Part shown: in pieces, positions 8,220-16,528 of the stretch
Numbering within the stretch: position 1 is the first letter of the stretch
How the letters are laid out: each line of letters starts with the position of its first letter
Source: an uncultured Thermomicrobia bacterium
Lineage (GTDB): Bacteria; Chloroflexota; Chloroflexia; Thermomicrobiales; JALYUS01
Assembly: GCA_937968015.1 (NCBI GenBank)
Contig: CALBSO010000021.1
Coordinates: 1-50,307, forward strand
Reading direction: 5' to 3'
DNA: 50,307 nt
Program-made: the position numbers and the translations under genes
The notes under the pieces: model-generated
Databases searched by the model: none
What the model saw: only the letters and a program-made list of their open reading frames with translations
What the model was told of the DNA's origin: nothing

Positions 8220-9341
8220 TCAGTATACCGCAGGCGTGATGCGTTGCATCTCCGACGCGTCAGATCTGCCTGCGGTTCCGTCCTCATTCTCTTGAACGAC
8301 CGGCAAGGCGGCCGCGTGACGGACGAATATACGCACGATTGTACCGGGTTCACTGTCCACCGTCTTCGGTGCAGTGACGCGCAAGACGAGCGCACCGACG
8401 CGAACGGTGTAACTCGCATGGTCGCCAAGATAGGTGCGGCTCGCGATTTCGCCCACCGTACCAGACGCTCCCTCGCTATCAGGAGCGAAGGTGATGTCCT
8501 CCGGGCGAACGACCGCGCTGAATGACGGCGCGGGTGGCATGAGCGGCAGCATGAGATCGGGCAGGCCGACGACTCGCGCTGTCCCGCCATCGTCCACCAC
8601 CTCAAGGAGATTGACCGCACCGACGAACGAGGCGACGAAGCGGGTCGCGGGCCGCTCGTAGATCACACGCGGCGTGCCGACCTGCTCAATTGCCCCGGCG
8701 CGCATCACCGCGACGCGGTCGGAGAGCGCCATCGCCTCGTCCTGATCGTGCGTGACGAAGAGGACGGTCGTGCCGACGGACTGCTGCACGCGGCGGATCT
8801 CGGCGCGCAGTTCCTCTCGCAGTTTGGCGTCGAGGTTGGAGAGCGGTTCATCGAGTAAGAGAATATCCGGTTCCCCAACGAGCGCGCGGGCCAGTGCCCC
8901 CCGCTGCTGCTGCCCGCCGGAGAGTTCGTGCGGATACCGCTCCGCCAATCCATCGAGCGCGACGAGACGGAGGACATCCCACACGCGGCGTGCGCGCTGC
9001 TTCGGCGGCACACGCCGCAGTTTGAGCGGGTAGCCGACGTTCGCGGCGAGCGTCATGTGGGGCCAGAGCGCGTAGGACTGGAAGACCATCCCCAGATTGC
9101 GCTTGTTCGGCGGCACGAACCGGCCACGCGCCGCGTCCGCCACGACACGCCCGCCGATCGCGATGACACCGTTCGTCGGCGGAATGAGGCCCGCGACCAT
9201 ATGCAGCGTCGTCGTCTTACCGCAGCCGGACGGCCCGAGCAGCGTCACGAATTCGCCGTCCGCCACCGCGAGATCCACCCCGCGCACCGCGACTGCATCG
9301 CCGTACCGTTTCGTCACCCCGGTCAGCGTCACTTCGGCCAT
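8220..9341 (-). CDS. ABC importer ATPase, Fe3+/spermidine-type (FbpC/PotA-like)
   Basis: This 373-residue nucleotide-binding subunit has Walker A GPSGCGKTT (near residue 35), Q-loop FQSYALWPHMT, signature LSGGQQQR, Walker B ILLLDEPLSNLD, an H-loop His in FVTHDQDEA and a C-terminal TOBE-like domain (about 290-360). It most likely energises the Fe3+-type importer whose permease and binding protein are encoded at 11283-14289. It is separated from them by two unrelated genes and starts only 3 bases after the MNT-HEPN stop codon, so it is probably co-transcribed and translationally coupled with that gene. No separate promoter is evident in the 3-base gap. Substrate assignment to iron is by family only. 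Confidence 0.88.
   Translation of the reverse strand: MAEVTLTGVTKRYGDAVAVRGVDLAVADGEFVTLLGPSGCGKTTTLHMVAGLIPPTNGVIAIGGRVVADAARGRFVPPNKRNLGMVFQSYALWPHMTLAANVGYPLKLRRVPPKQRARRVWDVLRLVALDGLAERYPHELSGGQQQRGALARALVGEPDILLLDEPLSNLDAKLREELRAEIRRVQQSVGTTVLFVTHDQDEAMALSDRVAVMRAGAIEQVGTPRVIYERPATRFVASFVGAVNLLEVVDDGGTARVVGLPDLMLPLMPPAPSFSAVVRPEDITFAPDSEGASGTVGEIASRTYLGDHASYTVRVGALVLRVTAPKTVDSEPGTIVRIFVRHAAALPVVQENEDGTAGRSDASEMQRITPAVY
8222..8227 (-). promoter_or_regulatory. -10 box TATACT for the FHA-ABC gene
   Basis: On the minus strand GGTATACTGA overlaps the stop codon of the preceding ABC ATPase gene. It would start transcription near 8215, a short distance before the FHA-ABC start candidates. The -35 region is weak, so this call rests mainly on the -10 hexamer and its position. 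Confidence 0.4.
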
Positions 9342-9344
9342 GCG

Positions 9345-10079
9345 CTACTGCTCCGCCCGCATCTCAGGCGGCAACATCCGCTCCAATTCAGCGATCAACG
9401 GCGCAAGGTCGTCGGTAACAGTCTTCCATAGTACATCGTCATCCACGTCACCATAACGATGAACGAGCACGTTACGCATTCCGATGATCTGTTCCCACGG
9501 TATCGCTGGATTGCTGGCGCGCGTTTGCCGCGAAACCTTCGTCGCTGCTTCTCCAATAGTTTGCACGAGATGCAGCACCGAGAGTTGCAGCATCCGATTC
9601 GTGTCATAATCGTCACGCGTTTTCCCGGTCACGATCTCTTGTGTTTCTCGCGCATTATCGAGCATGTCCCCGAGATAGAGATTCTCATTCCTCACGATGC
9701 TATCGCCATGGAGTGAACGAATTTCCCTTGCACGGGTCACCTCCTCGGGTGGATCGCCATAAAGTGTCTCCGCATCCGCGAATACACGGTCACGAATGCG
9801 CCATTTGAGATTCGTGATACAGATGAAATCTGCTTCATGCCCACCCAACAGGCCGGACAATTCTTCAGCGACCGCGAAGCGCTCAATTGTCTGTCCCGGT
9901 TCGAGCGCATAAAGCACATCAACATCGCTGTCATCGCGGAAATCGTCGCGCAGGACGGAACCGAAGAGTGCCAGCCACCGAATATGATGCGCCCGGCAGA
10001 ACGCCGCGATCTGCTCCGGCGAAGCATGAATCCGCTCGCGCACGACCGCCGGACTTACCTTGTGGACAATCTGTACCAT
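9345..10079 (-). CDS. Single-chain MNT nucleotidyltransferase-HEPN protein (MntA-HepT fusion)
   Basis: Residues 1-115 are a minimal nucleotidyltransferase with the motif G40-S41 followed by D52 and D54 (FGSVLRDDF...SDVDVL). Residues about 126-240 are a HepT/DUF86 HEPN domain with R202, H207 and Y209 in RNVLVHRY, the R-x4-H-x-Y ribonuclease motif. In two-gene HepT-MntA toxin-antitoxins, MntA adds AMP to that tyrosine and silences the RNase. Here both lie in one continuous frame. An in-frame GTG at 9695 opens the HEPN part, but no ribosome site precedes it, so the fusion appears genuine. GAGGAAA lies 8 bases before ATG. The stop codon is 3 bases from the ABC ATPase start. Confidence 0.87.
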   Translation of the reverse strand: MVQIVHKVSPAVVRERIHASPEQIAAFCRAHHIRWLALFGSVLRDDFRDDSDVDVLYALEPGQTIERFAVAEELSGLLGGHEADFICITNLKWRIRDRVFADAETLYGDPPEEVTRAREIRSLHGDSIVRNENLYLGDMLDNARETQEIVTGKTRDDYDTNRMLQLSVLHLVQTIGEAATKVSRQTRASNPAIPWEQIIGMRNVLVHRYGDVDDDVLWKTVTDDLAPLIAELERMLPPEMRAEQ

Positions 10080-10278
10080 TTCACGCTTTCCTCAACGCGT
10101 TCAGATATCCAGCACCATACCATCATACGTCAAAGACGAGGATGACCGATAAGAGGGGCTGCTGATACCCGCCACTCTCAGGCAGCGTTCGGAAAAGAAT
10201 CCGTGCGACCGCGCGCTGCGTCTTTCGCGATAGCAGCATTCCAGATTTGTGCTGCCGCTGATGACAGGAGAAAACACC

Positions 10279-11241
10279 ATGCGTATGCAGCAGCGAATCT
10301 TGCCGATGACACTTCTGATGTTCGCTTTGCTCCTCTGCCTGGGGACGGCGCGTGCCGCCGCGTATCCGCCACCGCAAATCACCATCACGGCGAGGGAGTT
10401 CTCGCTCGATCTGCCGGACAAGATCGAAGCGGGCTTGGTCGCGATGCGCTACGAAAATAACGGCACACAGATCCATAATGTGCTCTTCCTTCGGCTCAAT
10501 GCGGGCAAGACCCTGCAGGATTTCCAAGCCGCCAAAGGGCCGGATGATCTGCCCGGGCTGGCTGTACCGGCGGGCGGCACGACTTCGGTGCTTCCCGGAC
10601 AGCGCCGGTTATTTGTGAATGACTTCGCCGTGGGGAATTATGTCGCCTTTAGTACCTCGACAGGCCCCGATGGCGTCCCCGACGTGACGAAACGGATGTA
10701 CCGCGCCCTCACTATCGTCCCCAGCACCCAGGCGACACGTGCCGACGAACCGGTAGCCAATCTCACCGTCACGATTACGGATGCCGCGCCCATCCCGATC
10801 CCCGCGACCCTCACGCCTGGTCCGCAGACATGGAAAGTAACGGCGGGGGGGACGACTGCTCATGAGATCACGATTGCCCGGCTCCCCCCCGGCACGAAAG
10901 TGGAAGAGGTGGAGGCTTGGCTGCGTGGAGGCCGGAAAGGACCGCCACCGGGTGGATCGGGTGGTGGGCCCGTGGCCGGCATGCAACTCTTGCTCCCTGG
11001 CCAGAGCGGTTGGCTCTTGTTCGACCTGGAGCCCGGCGAATACACCTTCAACGATCGTCCGGGGGGCGACCCGAAAACGGCACTGCTCGGGCACTTCACG
11101 GTCATGGCGCGAATCACTCTCCCCGCAACGGGAGGAGGAGTGCGGAGCCGAAGCAGCACGGGTGCACTCCTGTTACTGGCTGGCATCGGACTTGTCGTCG
11201 CCGGGTGCTTGCTGCGGACAAGGAAGCGCCATCCGGGATGA
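10279..11241 (+). CDS. Secreted LPATG-tailed protein with two cupredoxin-like domains
   Basis: This 320-residue surface protein has a signal peptide (residues 1-26, ending TARAA). It ends with LPATG (281-285), a hydrophobic segment (ALLLLAGIGLVVAGCLL) and a basic tail (RTRKR): a complete sortase sorting signal. The body contains two similar beta-rich halves (about 27-150 and 160-275), each resembling a cupredoxin fold (QIHNVLFLRL versus TAHEITIARL; LPGQRRLFVNDFAVGNY versus LPGQSGWLLFDLEPGEY). The full set of type-1 copper ligands is not evident. AGGAG precedes ATG by 8 bases. The gene is inserted, in the opposite direction, within the importer locus. Function is unknown; no sortase gene is in this window. 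Confidence 0.8.
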   Translation: MRMQQRILPMTLLMFALLLCLGTARAAAYPPPQITITAREFSLDLPDKIEAGLVAMRYENNGTQIHNVLFLRLNAGKTLQDFQAAKGPDDLPGLAVPAGGTTSVLPGQRRLFVNDFAVGNYVAFSTSTGPDGVPDVTKRMYRALTIVPSTQATRADEPVANLTVTITDAAPIPIPATLTPGPQTWKVTAGGTTAHEITIARLPPGTKVEEVEAWLRGGRKGPPPGGSGGGPVAGMQLLLPGQSGWLLFDLEPGEYTFNDRPGGDPKTALLGHFTVMARITLPATGGGVRSRSSTGALLLLAGIGLVVAGCLLRTRKRHPG

Positions 11242-11282
11242 CCATCGGTGTCATCTGGTGCGGAAGAGCCGGTAGGTTGTGC

Positions 11283-13040
11283 TCAGGTTCTCCGCCGTGT
11301 CAATGCCTGCGCTAAGAGCGAGCCACCGAGCGCGACGAGCATCAGGACGAGCGCGAGGGCGGCGGCGGGTGAGACGATGCCACTCTCCAGCAGGTTGAAG
11401 ACCGCGACACCGACCGTCTCATGCCCCGCCGAATACAAGAGCGCGGAGACCGTCAGTTCCGCGAGACAGGGTACGAAGACAAAGAGCCAGCCGCCGAGCA
11501 GCGCGGGCCGGATCAGCGGAAAAACCGTATCGCGCTGCGCCTGCCACCACGACGCGCCGCTGACCCGCGCGGCGGCGGGCAATGTCTCTGATACGCCAGC
11601 GATTGCCGCGTTCGCCGTGCTGATACCGAAGGTGAGGAAGCGCGCGAGGTACGCGATCAGGATAATCCAGAGCGTGTTGTAGAGCCGCAAGCCGAAGACC
11701 GGCCGGGCAAACGCGAGGATGAAGGCGAGCGCCAGGACGGTTCCCGGCACGGCGTACGGCAGCGTCGCCAGTGCCTCCAGCACACCGCTCCCCCGGACAC
11801 GGCCGCGCTGGCGAAAATACGCCAGCGCGAAGCCAAGGATCATGATACACGTCGCACTCAGCGTGGCAAGCAAGAGACTGTTGCGGATCGCGCGCTGGGT
11901 GGCGGCGGTCTCCACGAATGCGATATGGAAGTTGTGCAGCGTCAGATTCCCCGGCGTTGGTGCGTACCCCGCGACGCGCGTCAGGGCGGAGAGCGCGACA
12001 GCGACGAGTGGCGCGACAAGCACGCCCGCCGCGAATAGAGCGGCGAGGGCAGTCACCGGCCATCGCCACCGACCGAGCGGCAAACGATCCACCACACGGC
12101 CCTGCGCGCCCGTGATCGTGTACTGCCGCCGCGCCAGGAACCGCCGCTGCCCGAGCAGCGCACCGCCCGCCACAGCAACGAGCAGCAGCGACATCGCGGC
12201 GGCAAAGGCGAGATTGTTGCGCGTGTCATAGTCGAGCGCGACTTGATAGATGCGCGTCGTCAGGACGTAGTACCGCCCCGGAATGCCCATCACCGCCGCG
12301 ATGCCAAAGTCCGCGATACAGGTGACGAAGACGAGGAACGTCCCCGCGAGGACGGCGGGGGCGAGGAGCGGCAGGCTGACATCGCGGAAGACGCGGCGCG
12401 ATGACGCACCCGCCACGCGCGCCGCGTCTTCCAGCACCGGCTGAAAGCGATCGAGCGCCGCGACGACTGGCAGATAGACGAGCGGGTAATGGTGCAGCAC
12501 GAGCAGGAAGACCACCCCGCCCGCGCCATATGCCCGGAAAAGCGGATCACTCGTCCCCGTGAGATGCTTGTATACCTGATTGAAGTAGCCGACCGGGCCG
12601 ATGATTTGCAGCCAGGCAATCGCGCCAATGAACGATGGAACATAAAATGGTAGTGCGAAGATGAGTCGAAAACCCGCTGCCGCCGGGAGATTCGTCCGCG
12701 TCACGAGCCACGCGAGGGCGACGCCCAGCACGGTGGCGGCTGCCGTCGCGCAGACGCCAACGACGAGCGAGTGGGCGAACGCGACGCGCGTCAGCGCATT
12801 GGTGATGAGATCGCGGTATGGCGCGAACGTGACTGCCGCCGTCGCGCCGACGTGAAACGAGCGCCAGACGAGCCGGTACGCCGGGTAGAGCACCACGAAG
12901 GCGATCACGACGACGAGCAGCACATATGGCGCCGCTTCGCCGCGAAAAAGATCGCGTCCCCGGCCACGCCAGGTACCCACCCGCGGCCGGTCGTCCTGGC
13001 TCGCGGCAGGACCGGCAAGACCCGGCACGATCTCCGGCAT
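11283..13040 (-). CDS. Fe3+-type ABC importer permease, fused two-domain
   Basis: This membrane protein of about 585 residues has two homologous permease halves, each with about six transmembrane segments and an EAA-type loop (LEDAARVAGASSRRVFRDVSLPLL in the first half, the corresponding SETLPAAARVSG region in the second). This architecture is typical of FbpB/ThiP-like importers, where both permease units lie on one chain. The start at ATG 13040 (MPEIVPG) is 7 bases after the binding-protein stop; the longer open frame to 13238 overlaps that gene and is not coding. It presumably works with the binding protein 13048-14289 and the ATPase at 8220-9341. It converges with the LPATG gene at its 3' end. 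Confidence 0.87.
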   Translation of the reverse strand: MPEIVPGLAGPAASQDDRPRVGTWRGRGRDLFRGEAAPYVLLVVVIAFVVLYPAYRLVWRSFHVGATAAVTFAPYRDLITNALTRVAFAHSLVVGVCATAAATVLGVALAWLVTRTNLPAAAGFRLIFALPFYVPSFIGAIAWLQIIGPVGYFNQVYKHLTGTSDPLFRAYGAGGVVFLLVLHHYPLVYLPVVAALDRFQPVLEDAARVAGASSRRVFRDVSLPLLAPAVLAGTFLVFVTCIADFGIAAVMGIPGRYYVLTTRIYQVALDYDTRNNLAFAAAMSLLLVAVAGGALLGQRRFLARRQYTITGAQGRVVDRLPLGRWRWPVTALAALFAAGVLVAPLVAVALSALTRVAGYAPTPGNLTLHNFHIAFVETAATQRAIRNSLLLATLSATCIMILGFALAYFRQRGRVRGSGVLEALATLPYAVPGTVLALAFILAFARPVFGLRLYNTLWIILIAYLARFLTFGISTANAAIAGVSETLPAAARVSGASWWQAQRDTVFPLIRPALLGGWLFVFVPCLAELTVSALLYSAGHETVGVAVFNLLESGIVSPAAALALVLMLVALGGSLLAQALTRRRT

Positions 13041-13047
13041 CTGCACG

Positions 13048-14289
13048 CTATGCCCCGAAGATGTCCGTGAACTGCTTCTTCGCGTCCGGCAACTGCTTCG
13101 CGACCGCCCGCGCATCCACCGGGAACTCCTTGATCGTGGTCGGCACCCCGACTGGTGGCGCGACGCCGGGCAGGAGCGGGATGTAGTTCTGCGTGACGAC
13201 CAGCGCCTGTCCGTCCGGTGAGAGGACGAAGTCCACAAACGCCTTGGCGGCGTCGAGGTTCTTCGTCCCGGCGACGACCGCGATCGGTTCCGTGATCGGG
13301 ATCGCGCCGTCCGTCGGGTAGATCATCTCGACCGGCGATTTCTTCGCCTTCGCCGCGCGCACTCCGTTATCCGTGACGATCCCGACGGGCAACTCCCCGG
13401 TGATGATCTTGTTCAAGGCGTCGCCATTGCCTTGCACGACGGTCATGCCGTTCTTCTGTAGCCCTTTGACGAAGTCCGCGCCATACGCCGCGGTATTGAG
13501 GAAGACGGCGTAATTGAGCGCCGCCGCGCCGGAATACTGTGGGCTGGGCGTGACAAGTTTGCCCTTGTAGTCGGGTTTCAAGAGGTCCTTCCAGGTCGCG
13601 GGCTTCGGCAGGCTCGCGGTCGTGTTGACGGCGATGCCACTGTTGATGATCTTCGTGCCGATGTAGTACCCATCCGCCTCAACGAACTGCTTGTCGAGCG
13701 CGCTGGCGAGTGGGGATGTATATGGCTGAAGGAACTTGTCCGCCTTCAGGTTCTCCATCGTCGGCGCGTCCGCGATCAGCAGGACGTCCGCGACAACGCT
13801 CTTTGCCTCCTGCTCCGCACGCAGTTTGGCGATCACTTTCTCCGTACCATCGCGGTAGATTGTCACTGCGACATTCGGATACTTTTTGTTGAATGCCGCC
13901 TTCAGGCCATCCGCGTCCGGTTGCAACGCCGAGGTATAGAGTGTCACTTTGCCGGCGAGGCTCGATGAGAGTGCCGAGCCGACCGGGGCAGCCGTCCCAT
14001 TCGTACTCGCCGCAATCGCGGGCGTCGAGGCGCCGGTAGTTACCGTAACGCCCGGCGGTGCGGTGACCACGGCGGTCGCCGTCGGTAGGCTCGGCGGCGC
14101 GGTCGGGCTGCCAACGGGAACGGCGGTGCCGTTCGTGCCCGCCGCGCTCGCGGGCGTGGACGCTCCACTCGTCGCGGCGGGCTTCGGTGTCTCGGTCGCC
14201 TTCGACCCGCCGCATGCCGCGAGGACGGCGGCGGCGGCGCTCGCCGCGATCCCGTTCAGAAAGATTCGCCGTGACAGGCGTTGCTCCAT
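13048..14289 (-). CDS. Extracellular solute-binding lipoprotein, Fe3+-type
   Basis: This 413-residue lipoprotein has the signal RRIFLNGIAASAAAAVLAACGG with the lipobox Cys at residue 26. Residues about 28-108 form an Ala/Thr/Pro linker holding two similar 20-residue units (42-61 and 86-105, GASTPAxAAxTNGTAxPVGS). From residue 115 (KVTLYTSALQPDADGLKAAF) it is a type-2 periplasmic-binding fold like AfuA/FbpA iron-binding proteins, ending with the typical FVDFVLSPDGQALV segment. It captures the ligand and hands it to the permease encoded 7 bases downstream. Iron is the family expectation; thiamine or phosphonate relatives exist, so the ligand is uncertain. It shares the AACGGSKAT start with the S8 lipoprotein. 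Confidence 0.87.
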   Translation of the reverse strand: MEQRLSRRIFLNGIAASAAAAVLAACGGSKATETPKPAATSGASTPASAAGTNGTAVPVGSPTAPPSLPTATAVVTAPPGVTVTTGASTPAIAASTNGTAAPVGSALSSSLAGKVTLYTSALQPDADGLKAAFNKKYPNVAVTIYRDGTEKVIAKLRAEQEAKSVVADVLLIADAPTMENLKADKFLQPYTSPLASALDKQFVEADGYYIGTKIINSGIAVNTTASLPKPATWKDLLKPDYKGKLVTPSPQYSGAAALNYAVFLNTAAYGADFVKGLQKNGMTVVQGNGDALNKIITGELPVGIVTDNGVRAAKAKKSPVEMIYPTDGAIPITEPIAVVAGTKNLDAAKAFVDFVLSPDGQALVVTQNYIPLLPGVAPPVGVPTTIKEFPVDARAVAKQLPDAKKQFTDIFGA

Positions 14290-14404
14290 GATCGTTGCTC
14301 CTTACTCTTCGCATTACTACATCATCGTCCAACGGCATCGCATACATGATGCTCGCATGAAACGATGATGGGAATGTGAGCGCAGCATATCACCTCGCGT
14401 CGCG

Positions 14405-14410
14405 TATACT
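14405..14410 (+). promoter_or_regulatory. -10 box placing transcription start on the ATG
   Basis: TATACT ends 6 bases before the ATG at 14417. With normal -10 to +1 spacing the transcript would begin at, or within a base of, the start codon, so the mRNA would be leaderless. The -35 region is poor. Confidence 0.5.
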
Positions 14411-14416
14411 AGAGAG

Positions 14417-15148
14417 ATGGAAAATCGTTCCGTCGCGCCCGCGCTGCACGCAACCCCGCTGATTTGCCCGCATTGTGGGAGCACCGACCTTGGGCGTGAT
14501 CCGGAGCATCCGCACGAATTCGTCTGCGCGCACTGTCAGACACGTTCCCGGATGCTGCCGCGCCAGGGCACGCTGCTTGTGCTCGGCTGGGTCTGCCCGG
14601 AATGCGGGCACGACAACGAGCGTGGCAATCGCTTCTGCACCCACTGCGGCACGCCGCTCACGAAGCCCTGTCCGAACTGCGGCGCGGCGATGCGTGTGAC
14701 GGACAAGTTCTGCAACAACTGCGGCAAGACCCGCACACAACTCGTCGCCGAGTGGTATCGCGCGGGTAAGGGCGCACTCGACGCGGGTCGGCCATGGGAG
14801 GCGGTCACACCCCTCCAGCGCCTGGCCGCCCTCGATCCGTCGTATGGCGATGCGCAGGCGCTCCTCGAACGAGCGACCCGCGCCGCCAGTACACCGTCGT
14901 CGGTTGATCCGCCGACACCGGCGGCTATTGCCGTACGCGATGCCATCGCCAGCCTGAAACGCGAGAAACGGCGGGGGCGAGTGCTCGTCCGGCTCGCGGT
15001 CGTTTGCGCGGCGCTCCTCGTACTGATCATTGCTGTCTCCGCGCTCGTCGGGTCACTCCTGCATTCATTTGCCTTTGGGGTGCTCTTTTTCCTTTTCGTT
15101 TGCGCGCTGATCGTCGTAAATGTCTGGATCGCGTTGCATAACTTCTGA
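14417..15148 (+). CDS. Double zinc-ribbon membrane protein
   Basis: This 243-residue protein contains three or four C-x2-C knuckles in series: CPHCGSTDLG...CAHCQTRS (about 16-45), CPECGHDN...CTHCGTPL (about 59-80) and CPNCGAAM...CNNCGKTR (about 84-105), i.e. zinc-ribbon/DZR modules. A short TPR-like helical segment (about 115-150, GKGALDAGRPWEAVTPLQRLAALDPSYGDAQALLERA) follows, then two C-terminal membrane helices (about 193-215 and 219-240). It could be a cytoplasmic sensor or scaffold held at the membrane. No ribosome site sits at a normal distance, which fits the leaderless promoter call. Function unknown. Confidence 0.82.
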   Translation: MENRSVAPALHATPLICPHCGSTDLGRDPEHPHEFVCAHCQTRSRMLPRQGTLLVLGWVCPECGHDNERGNRFCTHCGTPLTKPCPNCGAAMRVTDKFCNNCGKTRTQLVAEWYRAGKGALDAGRPWEAVTPLQRLAALDPSYGDAQALLERATRAASTPSSVDPPTPAAIAVRDAIASLKREKRRGRVLVRLAVVCAALLVLIIAVSALVGSLLHSFAFGVLFFLFVCALIVVNVWIALHNF

Positions 15149-15206
15149 CGATTGATCGCATACGATCATCCATTTCTTGATTTTCTCAATAGGATTCTCA
15201 ATAATC

Positions 15207-15235
15207 TTGACAAATCACCGCTGATCGGTTAGTCT
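15207..15235 (+). promoter_or_regulatory. Promoter for the MFS pair
   Basis: A perfect TTGACA (15207-15212), a 17-base spacer and a weaker TAGTCT (15230-15235) lie about 50 bases before the first MFS gene. Two direct TTCTCAATA units (near 15183 and 15196) just upstream could be a regulator site. Confidence 0.5.
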
Positions 15236-15241
15236 CGGTGC

Positions 15242-15283
15242 ATGCCGATGCGCGTTTCGGTACGGGATATGGAGCAGCGTTAA
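15242..15283 (+). other. 13-codon upstream ORF abutting the MFS gene
   Basis: ATG at 15242 opens a frame MPMRVSVRDMEQR whose TAA stop is immediately followed by the ATG of the MFS gene. It may be chance, or a leader peptide coupling translation. There is no strong ribosome site for it. Confidence 0.25.
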
Positions 15284-16528
15284 ATGCCCACCGCGACATA
15301 TGAAGCAACCACAAGCGCGCCGAGCAGCCACATGCCGATCACGGCGCTGCTGATCGCCAATGTGATCTCGCTGATGGGCAGCATGCTCACGCTGATCGCG
15401 CTGCCGTGGTTCGTCCTCCAAACGACCGGGAGCGCGGCGAAGACCGGTATCACCGGCGGCTTCGTCGTGCTCCCGGCTTTCATCGCGGGGGTGTTCGGCG
15501 GCACATTGGTAGATCGCCTCGGCTACAAATGGTCAAGCGTGATCGCGGACGTGGTGAGCGGCGTCGGCATCGCGCTCGTGCCGCTTCTCTATCACACGGT
15601 CGGTCTCGCCTTCTGGCAACTGCTGATGTTCGTCTTCATCGGCAACCTGCTCGCGATTCCGGGCCTGACCGCCCGCCGCGCGATGCTGCCCGAACTGGCG
15701 ACGCTCGCCCGTTGGCGGCTCGAAGGGGTCAACGCGTCGTTCGAGGGCGTCCAATATCTCGCACTGCTGCTCGGCCCGCCCATCGCCGGGCTGCTGATTG
15801 CGATCATTGGTACCAGCAATGTCCTCTGGCTGGACGCGGCATCGTTCGCGGCGTCGGCAGGTATCGTCGGCGGCCTGATTCCGCGGGTCGCGTCCGGGAT
15901 GAAGGATGCGGCGCGGGGGCGATATCGTGACGAACTCATCGCGGGGTTGCGCTTCCTGCGCGGCGATCATTTGCTCCTCGCGCTCGCGGTCAGCCTCGCC
16001 ATCGGCAACATGCTCAGCGGCCCGCTCTTCGGCGTGATCCTTCCCGTCTTCGCGAAACAGGTGTATGGCAGCGCCGCAAAACTTGGCATCATCGTCGCCG
16101 CGACGGGCGCGGGGCAGATCATCGGCGCGGCGCTGTATGGCGCGATCGGCCACCGGCTACCCCGGCGCGCGCTCTGGATCACCGCGTTCATCGTCGTGCC
16201 GCTACCATGGATCATCCTCGTCCTCACGACCTCCCTACCCCTGATCGTCGGCGCGCTCGCGCTCGGCAGCATCCTCTCCGGGCCGACCAATCCGCTGTTG
16301 GTGACGATTCGGCACGAGCGCATCCCGCAAGCGCTCCGGGGACGAGTCTTCAGCACATTCTCAGCAATCGCGACCGCCGCACAGCCGGTGGGGCTGGCAT
16401 TGGGTGGCTTCGCGGTCGAAGCCTTCGGCCTGAGGGGTACTATCGTCGCCCTGACGCTTGCCGAGTTGTCCCTCGGCATTGCCATGCTCTTCATCCCCGC
16501 GCTCCATGAGATGAACCGGAGGCAATGA
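15284..16528 (+). CDS. MFS transporter, first of an overlapping pair
   Basis: This 414-residue major facilitator protein of the MFS_3 (EntS-like drug/siderophore exporter) type has about 12 hydrophobic segments. The loop motif FGGTLVDRLGYKWSSVIADV after helix 2 corresponds to motif A, and a second-half counterpart is LYGAIGHRLPRRALW. It sits in the inner membrane and probably exports a small molecule by proton antiport. GGAGC lies 9 bases before ATG. Its stop overlaps the start of a second, similar MFS gene by four bases (ATGA), so the two are translated as a unit. Substrate unknown. Confidence 0.87.
   Translation: MPTATYEATTSAPSSHMPITALLIANVISLMGSMLTLIALPWFVLQTTGSAAKTGITGGFVVLPAFIAGVFGGTLVDRLGYKWSSVIADVVSGVGIALVPLLYHTVGLAFWQLLMFVFIGNLLAIPGLTARRAMLPELATLARWRLEGVNASFEGVQYLALLLGPPIAGLLIAIIGTSNVLWLDAASFAASAGIVGGLIPRVASGMKDAARGRYRDELIAGLRFLRGDHLLLALAVSLAIGNMLSGPLFGVILPVFAKQVYGSAAKLGIIVAATGAGQIIGAALYGAIGHRLPRRALWITAFIVVPLPWIILVLTTSLPLIVGALALGSILSGPTNPLLVTIRHERIPQALRGRVFSTFSAIATAAQPVGLALGGFAVEAFGLRGTIVALTLAELSLGIAMLFIPALHEMNRRQ

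Noticed and set aside
10123..10527. 134-residue minus-strand frame in the divergent region
   Set aside because: It overlaps the start and signal peptide of the LPATG gene, has low-complexity content, and no family resemblance.
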